NCBI RefSeq assembly: GCF_030063415.1
Contig: NZ_JASITA010000001.1
Coordinates: forward strand, 62,001-126,000
Direction of reading: 5' to 3'
Source of the DNA: Streptomyces sp. H27-C3
GTDB taxonomy: Bacteria; Actinomycetota; Actinomycetes; Streptomycetales; Streptomycetaceae
Length of the DNA: 64,000 bases
Shown here: positions 7,701 through 18,100 of the stretch, piece by piece
Layout of the letters: each line of letters starts with the position of its first letter
How positions within the stretch are numbered: the stretch's first letter is position 1
Notes under the pieces: generated by a model
The model's database searches: none
What the model was told of the DNA's origin: nothing
Seen by the model: the letters and a program-made list of their open reading frames with translations, nothing else
Made by a program: the position numbers and the translations under genes

Positions 7701-8413
7701 GTGGGCACGGTGTCGTACCGGGGTTTCCGCTTCCCGCCGGAGATCATCAGCCACTGCGTGTGGCTGTACCACCGGTTCACGCTGAGCCTGCGCGATGTCG
7801 AGGAGCTGATTTCGAGCGCGGCATCGAGGTCACCTACGAGACGGTCCACCAGTGGACCCGCCGGTTCGGCCCGGCCTACGCCGCGGCGCTGCGCCGCCGG
7901 CGCCCGAAGCCGGGCGACAAGTGGCACCTCGACGAGGTCTTCGTCAAGATCCAAGGGAGGCAGCGGTACCTGTGGCGCGCCGTCGACAGCGACGGCAACG
8001 TGCTCGACATCCTGCTGCAGAACCGCCGCGACGAGCCCACGGCCAGGCGCTTCTTCCGGAAACTGATGAAGAAGACCCGCGCGGTGCCCCGGGTGATCGT
8101 CACCGACAAGCTCCGCTCCTACGGCGCCGCCCACCGCACGGTCATGCCCTCGGTCGAGCACCGCTCCCACAAGGGCCTGAACAACCGCGCCGAGAACAGC
8201 CACCAGCCAACGAGGCAACGCGAACGCGCGATGAAAGGCTTCCGCTCGGTGGGCGCCGCCCAACGGTTCCTCGCCGCCTTCAGCGGCATCTCACCCCACT
8301 TCCGACCCCCACGCCACCTCATGACCGCCAGCCACCACCGCACCGAAAAAAACATCCGCTTCGCCATCTGGGACCGGATCACCGGCACCGTCGGCCCACC
8401 CACCGCGGCTTGA
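7701..8413 (+). pseudogene. IS6-family DDE transposase with a -1 frameshift
   Basis: The N-terminus (YRGFRFPPEIISHCVWLYHR, LSLRDVEEL) reads from GTG 7701. At about 7811 the homology moves to the -1 frame (FERGIEVTYETVHQWTRRFGPAYA) and continues to the stop at 8411-8413. Catalytic residues are visible: Asp in WHLDEVF, Asp in VTDKLRSY and Glu in NRAENSH. The total is about 236 residues if joined, normal for IS6 transposases. One base appears to be missing at CTGATTTCG. It is not a standard slippery heptamer, so a disabling indel is more likely than programmed frameshifting. Confidence 0.8.
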
Positions 8414-8470
8414 GTCAGCCACCACCACGCCCAGACACGCCCCGAATCGGAACACATCCCCAAGGACTCA

Positions 8471-8488
8471 CTCAACCTGACAACACCC
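8471..8488 (-). repeat. Right terminal inverted repeat of the IS6-like element
   Basis: This is the exact reverse complement of 7623-7640 and defines the right end of the element. Confidence 0.85.
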
Positions 8489-8794
8489 ATCGATGTGCTC
8501 CTCAGCGCCCCACAAGCGCCGAGGATGAACGCCTACTGCGAGCGCGTGATCGGCACCGTCCGCCGCGAAGCCCTCGACCATGTCCTCATCACCAACGAAG
8601 CCCACGCCCGCCGCGTCCTGGCCGAATACCAGAGCCACGACAACGGACACAGGCCCCACCAGTCCCGCAACCAGCCACCACCCGACGCACAGGAGCAACC
8701 GGCCTCCGCCTCAACAGACGACCTCGGCAACCGCAGACTCCTGCGAACCCGCGTCCTCGGCGGAACCATCAACGAATACCGATTCGCCGCTTGA
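8489..8794 (+). pseudogene. C-terminal fragment of an rve/DDE integrase-type transposase
   Basis: The frame is open directly from the right end of the IS6-like element. It encodes about 101 residues typical of the integrase-core C-terminus: SAPQAPRMNAYCERVIGTVR, then the E-containing TVRREALDHVL, HRPHQSRNQPPP, and an end at VLGGTINEYRFAA. The catalytic glutamate region is present, but the helix-turn-helix and both upstream aspartates are gone. The exact IS family (IS3/IS481-like supergroup) is not resolved. It stops 32 bp before the 3' end of the thioesterase gene. Confidence 0.75.
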
Positions 8795-8826
8795 CCAGCA
8801 GCGATGACTTTTCGAGCGGCACAGGG

Positions 8827-9606
8827 TCAGGTGCCCAGGGAGGTGTGGAGCTGGTCGGAGATGGTCTGGATGACCTCGGCCTGGTAGGGCACCAGGTAGA
8901 AGTGGCCCTGGGAGAAGACCCGTAGGGCGAACGGGCCTTCGGTGTGCTCGGCCCAGGCTGCGGCCTCCTGCACGGTCACCTTGGGGTCGTCGCTGCCGAC
9001 CATCGCGAGCAGGGGGCAGTGCAGCGGCTCCCCCGGCTCGGGGGCGTAGGTCTCCGCGGCCCGGTAGTCGGCCCGGATGGCCGGGAGGATCATCCGGAGC
9101 ACCTCCTCGTCGCCGAGCAGTTGGGTGTCGGTGCCGCTGAGGCTCTTGACCTCGTCGATCAGGCCCCGGTCGTCGCGCAGGTGGACGGTCTCGTGGCGGG
9201 GTCCCGAGGGGGCCCGGCGGCCGGAGGCGAACAGGGCCGCCGCGACGATGCCCTTCTCTCGCTCGAAACGGCGGGCGACCTCGAAGGCGACCGAGGCGCC
9301 CATGCTGTGGCCGAAGAATGCCAGCGGCCGGTCCGCCCAGGGCAGCAGCGCCGTGAAGACGTGGTCGGCGAGTTCGGGGATGTTGTCGATGAGGGGTTCG
9401 GTGCGGCGGTCCTGCCGGCCGGGGTACTGCACGCACAGCACGTCGGCGAAGTCCGGCATGGCGCGGGCCACGGGGAGGTAGAAGCTCGCGGAGCCGCCCG
9501 CGTGCGGCAGGCAGACCAGTCGGACGGTGCTGTCCGGCCGCGGCTGGAACCGGCGGATCCACAGGCTGTCGTGGGCGAGGGTCGAGGCGTTCACGGAAGT
9601 GATCAC
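8827..9606 (-). CDS. Type II (editing) thioesterase of the polyketide operon
   Basis: This 259-residue stand-alone alpha/beta-hydrolase belongs to the TEII family that hydrolyses wrong or stalled acyl groups from PKS carrier domains. Family marks are LVCLPHAGGSASFY near residue 31, the nucleophile elbow GHSMGAS (Ser101), an acidic pair in VGSDDPKV (206-207) and His235 in SQGHFYL. It is the last gene of the operon, 39 bp after the PKS-E stop and read in the same direction. The GTG start at 9606 gives the usual TEII N-terminus, but its ribosome site is weak (GAAAG). The start codon lies inside a 12-bp perfect palindrome, AAGTGATCACTT. Loss of TEII usually lowers yield rather than abolishing product. 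Confidence 0.93.
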   Translation of the reverse strand: MITSVNASTLAHDSLWIRRFQPRPDSTVRLVCLPHAGGSASFYLPVARAMPDFADVLCVQYPGRQDRRTEPLIDNIPELADHVFTALLPWADRPLAFFGHSMGASVAFEVARRFEREKGIVAAALFASGRRAPSGPRHETVHLRDDRGLIDEVKSLSGTDTQLLGDEEVLRMILPAIRADYRAAETYAPEPGEPLHCPLLAMVGSDDPKVTVQEAAAWAEHTEGPFALRVFSQGHFYLVPYQAEVIQTISDQLHTSLGT

Positions 9607-9645
9607 TTTCTTTCGGGAGGCGGGAGGACGGGAACTGGGCGATGT

Positions 9646-12600
9646 TCAGGGCAGCTTGCGGACCCACTCGTCGACGGCGGTCGCCGTGGACCGCGCGTAC
9701 CGCTCCATCAGCGTGTAGTGGTTTCCGGGCACTTCGGTGACCGTCTCGGCGTGTTCGGGGGCCGGCGGCCGGTCGTCGGACCCGGCTTCGTCGCCGGCCA
9801 TCCAGTCGTCCGCGCGGACCACCAGGGTGGGCGCCTTGGCCACGGGAGCGTCCCAGTCCGCGAAGATGCCGAGGTAGCCGCCCATCGCGGTGAGTTGGGT
9901 GCCGGGCGCGGAGATGAAGTCGAAGCGCTCCGACTGCTCGCGCACCACCGCCGACTGGAACCGGTCGGCCATGCCGTGCTCGCGGGTGAAGCTGTCGAGC
10001 ATCACGATGCCTTCGACGGGCCGGCCCAGTTCCTCCAGCCGGCAGGCCACGGCGTGCGCGACCCAGCCGCCGGAGGAGTAGCCGACGAGCACCACCGGTT
10101 CCTCGCCCGCGCACTCGGTGACGGCCCTGACGTGTACCTCCACGAGGGCGTCGACGTCCTGCGGCAGCGATTCGCCCGGGCCGAAGCCCGGCTCGGGCAG
10201 CCCCCAGACGGTGCGCCGGCCGTCGAACGCGGCCGCGAACCGGGCGTACTGGTGCACCCCTGAGGGCGCCATGTACGGGCCGAAGCAGACCAGATGGGGC
10301 CCTTCCTCGCCCTGCGCCAGCCGGACCGGGGCCGATCGGTGCGCGGCGGCGGACGCCGCGTCGAAGGCCGGCCGCAACCGCGCGGCGGCCGTGACCATCT
10401 CGATGCCCTCGACGAGCCGGCCGAGTTCGCCGGCCCGACGGTAGAGGCCGACGAGGAGGTCGTCCTGCTCGGCCGGTGCGGCCGGGCGGGAGCCGCCACC
10501 GGGCACCTCTGCCAGCAGGGCGACGAGCCGCGCGGTCACCGCGACGGGGGTGGGGTGGTCGAAGACCAGGGTGCTGGTCAGCTTGAGGCCGGTGGCCCGG
10601 CCCAGCCGCTTGGCGAGCTGGACGGCGGTGAGCGAGTCGAAGCCGAGCTCCAGGAAGACGTGCCGGTCCCGCACCGCGTCCTCGGACGGATGGCCGAGCA
10701 CGGCCGCGGCCTCGGACCGTACGAACTCCAGTACCGCCGCCTCGTGTTCGGCCCCGGTCAGCCCGGCCAGCCTGCGTACCAGGAGAGGCTCGCCGTCGGC
10801 CGGGTCGCCCGGGCCGGTCTCCTCGGCGGCCAGCAGGCGCCGCACCTCGGGCAGGCCACCGATCAGCGGACTGGGCCGGGCCGCGGTGAAGCCGGGCAGG
10901 AAACGCGTCCAGTCCACGTCGGCCACGATCACCGAGGTGTCGCCCTGCTCGACCGCGCGCCGTAGGGCCAGCACACCGAGGGCGGGGTCCATCGGGTCGA
11001 GACCGCGCAGCCGCAGCCGCTCCTCGGCCGCCCGGTCGACCATGCCGCCACCGCCCCAGGCGCCCCAGGCGATGGAGGTGGCGGGCAGCCCGCGCGCCCG
11101 CCGGTCCTCGGCGAGGGCGTCCACGAAGGCGTTCGCCGCCGCGTACGCGGACTGCGCGCCGCTACCCCAGGCGGCGGCGCCGGAGGAGAACAGGACGAAG
11201 GCGTCCAGTTCGCGGTCGGCGAGCAGTTCGTCCAGGTGGGCCGCGCCCGCCGCCTTGGCGCCCAGTACGGCGGCGAAGTCGGCCACGGTGGTGTCCGCGA
11301 GCATGGCGGGCGTGCCGACGCCGGCGGCGTGCACGACGGCGCTCAGCGGCGGCAGGCCGGCGAGTGAGTCCAGGAGTCCGGCCACCGCCTCCCGGTCGGC
11401 CAGGTCGCAGGCTGCGATCGTCACGCGGGCGCCCAGCGACTCCAGTTCGGCGCGCAGTTCCCCGGCGCCCTCGGCGGCGGGGCCCCGGCGGCTGGTCAGT
11501 ACCAGGTGTTCGGCGCCGTCGGCCGCGAGCCAGCGTGCGACCCTGCCGCCGATGAAGCCGGTGCCGCCGGTCACCAGGACGGTGCCGCGCGGCTGCCAGC
11601 CGGGCCCGGCGGGGGCGCCGCCGCCGGTGGCGCGGAGCATCCTTCGGGCGTAGCTGCCTTCGGCGCGGACCGCGAGCTGGTCCTCTGCGGTGCCTCCGGA
11701 CAGCGCCGCGGCCAGCCGGCGCCCGATCCGCCCGTCGGTGGCCCGTACGCCGGCGGGCAGGTCAATGAGGCCGCCCCACCGGGCCGGGTGCTCCAGAGCC
11801 GCGACCCGGCCCAGTGCCCACACCGGCGCCTGGCGAACGGCGTGGACGGGGTCGGCGGGCCCGGTGGACACCGCGCCCCGGGTCACGCACCACAGGGGTG
11901 CGTCGACGTCCGCGTCACCGAGCGCCTGTACGAGGAGCAGGGCCGTGGTGAGGCCTAGCGGCACTACGGGGTGCTCCGGGTGGGCCCGCTCATCGAGGGC
12001 GAGCAGGGACAGTACTCCGCGTACGCCACGGCCCGCCTCGCGCAGCGTGTCGGCGAGGGTGCGCCGGTCCTCGTCGCCCGCCACCTCCAGCCGTACGATC
12101 TCGGCGCCGTGCGCGGCGAGGGAGTCCAGCGCCAGCTCCACCGCCGGGTCGTCGGGCCGGTCGCGCGGGACGACCGCGAGCCAGACCCCGGGCAGGGAGG
12201 GCGGCGCAGCGTCGGGCACCGGCTTCCAGCTGATCCGGTAGCGCCAGGATTCCGTGGCGGCCTCGTCGCGGCGGCCCCGGTGCCAGGCGTTCAGCGCTGG
12301 GAGCGCGGAGCGCAGGGTGGCGTCCTCGTCGATCCGCAGCCCCTCGGCGAGCGCGGCCAGGTCCTCGCGTTCCACGGCCGCCCAGAACTCGGCGTCCACG
12401 GCGGACTCTGCCGCCGGGGTGGTGCTGGCCGCCGGCTGCGGCGTGTCGAGCCAGTACCGCTGCCGCTGGAAGGGGTACGTCGGCAGCTCGGCCGGCGCGC
12501 CGGTGCGGCCCCCGAACACCGCGTTCCAGTCGACCGGGACACCGTGCGCGTGCGCCTCGCCCAGGGAGGCGAGGAAGCGCCGGGCGCCTCCCGCGTTGCG

Positions 12601-15130
12601 GGTCAGCGTCGGTACGACGGCCGCCGCTGGACCGTCCGTACGCGCGTCGTCGACGGTGTCCTGGAGGCCGTACACCAGCACCGGGTGCGGGCTGATCTCG
12701 ATGAAGACCCGGTGTCCGTCGGCCAGCAGGCGCCGGGTGGCCTGCTCGAAACGCACGGTCTGGCGCAGGTTGCGGTACCAGTACGCGGCGTCCGGCGCGG
12801 TGTCGAGCGGTTCGCCCGTCACCGTCGAGCAGAACGGTGTCTTCGGCGCGCTCGGCGCGAGCGTGGCGAGTTCCGCGGCCAGCTCGTCCCGTACGGCCTC
12901 GACCTGGGCGCAATGCGAGGCGATGTCCACCCGGACGCGCTTGGCCCGTACGCCGTCGGCCGCGCAGGCGTCGAGGAGTTCGGCCAGCGCGTCCAGGTCG
13001 CCGGAGACGACCACGGTGCGCGGCCCGTTGACGGCGGCCACGCTCAGCCGGCCCTGCCAGCGGGTGAGGCGCTCGGTGACCTCGGCCTCCGACTGCGGTA
13101 CCGAGACCATGCCGCCCCGCCCTGACAGCCGGGCGAGCAGGGCGCTGCGGCGCGCCACGAGCCGGGCACCGTCCGACAGGGTCAGTGCCCCGGCGACCAC
13201 GGCCGCCGCGATCTCGCCCTGCGAGTGGCCGACGACAGCGGCGGGGCGCACTCCGCACGAGCCCCACAGTTCGGCGAGCGCCACCATTACCGCCCACAGC
13301 ACGGGCTGGATCACGTCTGGGCCTTCCAGCCGCGGGGCGCCGTCCGTACCCCGCAGTACGTCCTCAAGCGACCAGTCCACGTACGGGTCCAGTGCCTCGC
13401 CGCACGCGGTGATCCACTCCTTGAAGACGGCCGACGTGTCGAGGAGTTCGACGGCCATGCCCGCCCACTGGGAGCCCTGGCCGGGGAAGACGAACACCGG
13501 CTGGGCGGGGGCCCCGGCCGAGCCGCGGACCGCGAGCTCGTGGGAGCCGCCGGACGCGAGCGCGTCGAGGGCCGCGATCAGCTCTTCGCGGTCTTCGCCG
13601 ACCACCACGGCGCGCTCGTCGAACAGGGTGCGGGTGGTGGCGAGCGCGTACCCGACGTCCCACGGGCGGGTCCGGCCCTCGCGCAGGAGCGCGGCCATGC
13701 GGTCTGCCTGCTCCTCCACGGCCGCCCCGGTCCGGGCCGACAGCAGCAGCGCTGTGGCCGCCGACGTGAACGGCTGCTGTGCGGGGGCGGCCTCCGGCTC
13801 CTGCTCCGGGTCCCGCGCGGGACCGTCGGCGCCGGAATCGGTGCGCGGCGCCTCTTCGATGATGACGTGGGCGTTGGTGCCGCTCATCCCGAAGGACGAC
13901 ACCCCGGCCCGGCGGGGACGGTCGGCCGCACCCCAGGCGACGGGCTCGGTCAGCAGCCGGACGGCGCCGGCGCTCCAGTCGACGTGCGGGGTCGGCTGCT
14001 CGGCATGCAGGGTCTTGGGGAGTACGCCGTGCCGCAGTGCCTGCACCATCTTGATGATGCCGCCCGCTCCGGCGGCGGCCTGGGTGTGCCCGATGTTGGA
14101 CTTCAACGAGCCCAGCCACAGTGGCCGGTCCCCGGACCGGTCCTGGCCGTACGTCGCCAGCAGCGCCGAGGCCTCGATGGGGTCGCCGAGCCGGGTGCCC
14201 GTGCCGTGTCCCTCGACCACGTCGACATCAGCGGCGGACAGCCCGGCGTTGGCAAGCGCCTGCCGGATCACGAGCTGCTGGGCCCGGCCGCTGGGCGCGG
14301 TGAGGCCGTTGGACGCGCCGTCCTGGTTGACGGCACTGCCCCGGACGACCGCCAGCACCTGATGGCCGTTGCGGCGGGCGTCGGACAGCCGCTCCACCAG
14401 CAGCATGCCGACGCCCTCGCCCCATCCGGTGCCGTCGGCGTCGGCGGAGTACGCCTTGCAGCGGCCGTCGGCGGCGAGCGCGCGCTGCCGGCTGAACTCG
14501 ACGAACGCACCTGAGCTGGACATCACGGTGACACCGCCCGCCAGCGCCAGGTCGCACTCGCCCTGGCGCAGGGCCTGGGCCGCCAGGTGCAGGGCGACCA
14601 GCGAGGACGAGCACGCCGTGTCCACCGTCACGGCCGGCCCTTCGAGACCGAGGGTGTAGGCGATGCGCCCGGAGGCCACACTGGCGGCGTTGCCGGTGCC
14701 CAGATAGCCCTCGACGCCTTCGGGGACGGCGAGGCCGCGCCGGATGTAGTCCTGGTATCCGGAGCCGACGAACACCCCGGTGCGGCTGCCGCGCACGGTC
14801 GCCGGGTCGATGCCGGCCCGTTCGAACGCCTCCCAGGAGGTCTCCAGGAGCAGCCGCTGCTGTGGGTCCATGGCCGTTGCCTCGCGTGGCGAGATACCGA
14901 AGAACGCGGCGTCGAAGTTGGCCAGGTCGTACAGGAATCCGCCGGCCCGCGCGTAGGTCGTGCCCGGGTGATCGGGGTCCGGGTGGTAGAGCGTGTCCAG
15001 GTCCCAGCCTCGGTTGTCCGGGAACACCGACATCGCGTCCGTGCCCTCCTCCACGAGCCGCCACAACTCCTCCGGCGAGCTGACGCCGCCCGGGTAGCGG
15101 CAGCTCATCGCGACGATCGCGATCGGCTCG
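9646..15130 (-). other. PKS-E module 2 (E2): KS-AT(branched)-KR(A1)-ACP-TE
   Basis: KS TACSSS is near 14615. The AT has GHSQGE near 13220 and IASH near 12915, so it is a branched-extender type that does not match the usual YASH. The KR has [12 protein letters not shown] near 11140, the ACP serine is near 10638 and the TE serine near 10078. It is predicted to add C1-C2 with an alkyl branch at C2 and set a hydroxyl at C3 before release. Confidence 0.85.
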
Positions 15131-18100
15131 TCGTCCGCCCGGAGCCGCGCGCCCGCGGCCTCGGACTCGTCGCCGGTGCCCAGCAGTTCGACGAGCAGCC
15201 AGCCCGCCAGGTCGAGCACGGACGGGTAGTCGAACACCAGGGTCGTGGGCAGCGCCAGGCCGGTGGCCCGGATCAGCCGGTTGCGCAGCTCGACGGCCGT
15301 CAGCGAGTCGAAGCCCAGGTCACGGAAGGCCCGCCCGGGCTCGACGGCCTCGGGACCCGGGTGTCCGAGCACGGCCGCGGCCTCGGCCCGTACGAGTTCC
15401 ATGAGCGTACGGTCCCGCTCGGCCGGGTCCGCCTGGGCGAGGGCTCGGCGCAGGGCCGTGGCGGTGTCGGCCGCCTCGTCGGACCGCCCGGACGGCGCGG
15501 CGGTGGCCTCCCGGACTTCCGGCAGCTCGCCCAGGAACGGGCTGGGCCGGCCCACGGTGAAGGTCGGGGCGAAGCGCGCCCAGTCCACGTCCGCGATGGT
15601 CACCGCGGTCGCGCCCCGCCCGACCGCCCGGTCCAGCGCCTTGATCGCGGACTCCGCCGCCAGCGGTTCGAGGCCGCGCCGCCGCAGGCTGTCGGCGACC
15701 TCGGAGGTGCCGGCCATGCCGGAGTCGGCCCAGGGCCCCCACGCCAGGGCGGTGGCCGGCAGGCCGCGCGCCCGGCGGGCGGCGGCGAGCGCGTCGAGAT
15801 GGGCGTTGGCGGCGCTGTACGCGGCCTGGCCGCCCCCGCCCCACACCCCGGCGATGGACGAGAAGAGCACGAACGCGTCCAGCTCGTGTCCGGCGGGGAG
15901 TTCGCCCAGGAGTTCGTCGAGGTGGACCGCGCCCGCCGCCTTCGCGGCCAGGACGGCAGCGAAGGCGGCCGGATCGGTGTCGGCCAGCAGCGCCGGGGTG
16001 TCCACGCCCGCCGTGTGCACCACGGCGGTGAGCGGGCAGTCCGCGCCCGCCGTGGCCACCGTGTCCGCGAGCAGCCGGGCCAGCGCGTCCCGGTCCGCCA
16101 CGTCGCAGGCGGCGAACGTCACCCGGGCGCCCAGCGCCTCCAGCTCGGCGCGCAGCTCGTCGGCGCCCTCGGCTGCGGGACCCCGGCGGCTGGTCAGGAC
16201 GAGGCGCCCGGCGCCTCGGCCGGCGAGCAGCCGGGCGACATGTCCGCCGAGCGCGCCGGTCCCGCCGGTGACCAGGACGGTGCCCCGCGGGCGCCATTGC
16301 GCGATCGACCGCACCTCGGCCGCGGTGGCGTGAGCGAGCCGCCGGACGAGCACACCACCCGCGCGTACGGCGAGCTGGTCCTCCGGGCCGTCGGCGGTCA
16401 GTACGCCGACCAGCCGGGCCAGTACCGGTTCGTCGCACTCCTGCGGCAGGTCCACGAGGCCGCCCCACCGGCCCGGGTGCTCCAGTGCGGCCACTCGGCC
16501 GAGTCCCCAGATCTGCGCCTGACCGGGGGCCGTCACCGCGTCGTCGTCCGGCGATGTCGACACCGCGCCGCGCGTGGCGCACCACAGCGGTGCCTCGACC
16601 CCCGCGTCGCCCAGCGCCTGGATCAGGGTCAGGGTGCCGGCGACGCCGCCGGTCAGGGCGGCCAGGCCCGCCAGGGGGCGCTCGTCCAGGGCGAGCAACG
16701 AGACGACGGTGCGCGCGGCAGTGCCGGCCGTGGCCGTACGGAGCCGGGCGGCGAGCGCGTCCCGGTCCTCGGCGCCGTCGACGGTCAGGCAGGTGGTGCG
16801 CGCACCACGTGTGAGGAGTGCGTCCCGGAGTCCGGCCGCGATGTGTCCAGCGGTGTTGTCCGGCCCGTCGGCGGGCAGCACCAGCAGCCAGTGCCCGTCG
16901 GCGGTCACGGCCGCGGCGTCGGCCTCGGCCGCCGGATCGCTCAACTGCTTCCACGTGATGCCGTACTGCCAGTCCTCGACCGTGGATCGCCGGCCGCCGA
17001 TGGGGGCGGCCGCTTCGAGCCAGTAGTGCTCGCGTTGGAAGGCGTAGGTGGGCAGGTCGACGCGTCGTGCGCCGCGCCCGGCGAAGACGGCCGTCCAGTC
17101 GACGGCCGTGCCGTGGACGTGGAGCTGGGCGAGGGCGGTGGTGACCGCTACGTCCTCGGCGCGGTCGGCACGCAGCGCGGGGATGACGACGGGACCATCG
17201 AGAACGGCCTGAGTCATGGCGGTCAGGACACCGCCCGGGCCGACCTCCAGGAACGTACCGACCCCTTCGCCCGCAAGGGAGTTGACCGCGTCCGCGAAGC
17301 GGACCGCCTCACGGACATGGCGCACCCAGTAGTCCGCGGAGCAGAACTCTGCCGCCGACACCAGACGACCGGTGAGGGTGGAGACGATCGGCAGCCTCGG
17401 GGCTTCGAAGGAAGCACTCTCCACGACGGCCCGGAAATCGGCCAGCATCGCGTCCATGAGAGGCGAGTGGAACGCGTGGGAGACGGACAGAGCCTTGGTC
17501 TTACGGCCGTCAGCCGACAGCTTCTCCACCACCGCCGCCACCGCGTCCTCGGCACCCGAAACCACCACCGATGACGGCCCGTTGACTGCGGCGATGCCCG
17601 CACGGTCTTCGAGTCCGGCCAGTAGCGCCCGCACCTCATCCTCCGAAGCCTGCACCGCGACCATCACTCCCCCACCAGGGAGCGCCTGCATCAGCCGGCC
17701 ACGCGCAGCCACCAGAGCCGCCGCATCTTCCAGCGAGAGCACGCCCGCCACATGAGCCGCCGCGAACTCACCCACCGAATGACCCGCCAGGAAGTCCGGC
17801 CGCACACCCCACGACTCCACCAACCGGAACAACGCCACCTCAACCGCGAACAACGCCGGCTGCGCATACCCCGTCTGGTTCAACAGCTCCGCGTCCTCAC
17901 CGAAGACGACATCCCGCAACGGACGCTCCAGATACCCGTCCACATGCGCACACACCGCATCAAACACATCCGCGAACACCGGGAACGACCCATACAGCTC
18001 ACGCCCCATCCCCAACCGCTGACTCCCCTGCCCCGAGAACAAGAACGCGGTCCCGCCATCACGGCCGCTCACCCCCTCGACCACCTGTGCGGCGGACTTT

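Larger units (their letters stand above)
7623..8488 (+). mobile_element. IS6-like insertion sequence, 866 bp, apparently inactive
   Basis: The ends are perfect 18-bp inverted repeats, GGGTGTTGTCAGGTTGAG at 7623-7640 and its reverse complement at 8471-8488. Length, a single short transposase gene and the DDE signature match the IS6/IS26 group. The flanking octamers (TGTCAGCC on the left, ATCGATGT on the right) differ, so there is no target-site duplication. The left neighbour is a truncated secreted-protein gene and the right neighbour a truncated transposase, so the two flanks probably come from different loci joined by IS-mediated deletion or recombination. Confidence 0.82.

Noticed and set aside
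9596..9610. Palindrome AAGTGATCACTT at the TEII start codon as an operator
   Set aside because: It lies inside a co-transcribed operon over a start codon, with no promoter nearby. A 12-bp palindrome can occur by chance.
14587..17574. Very long plus-strand open frames opposite the PKS genes (for example 14587-17574, 21275-24490, 41380-45270)
   Set aside because: They mirror PKS codons in a high-GC genome, are rich in Arg/Pro/Gly/Ala/His, show no domains, and repeat with each PKS module. They are shadow frames.
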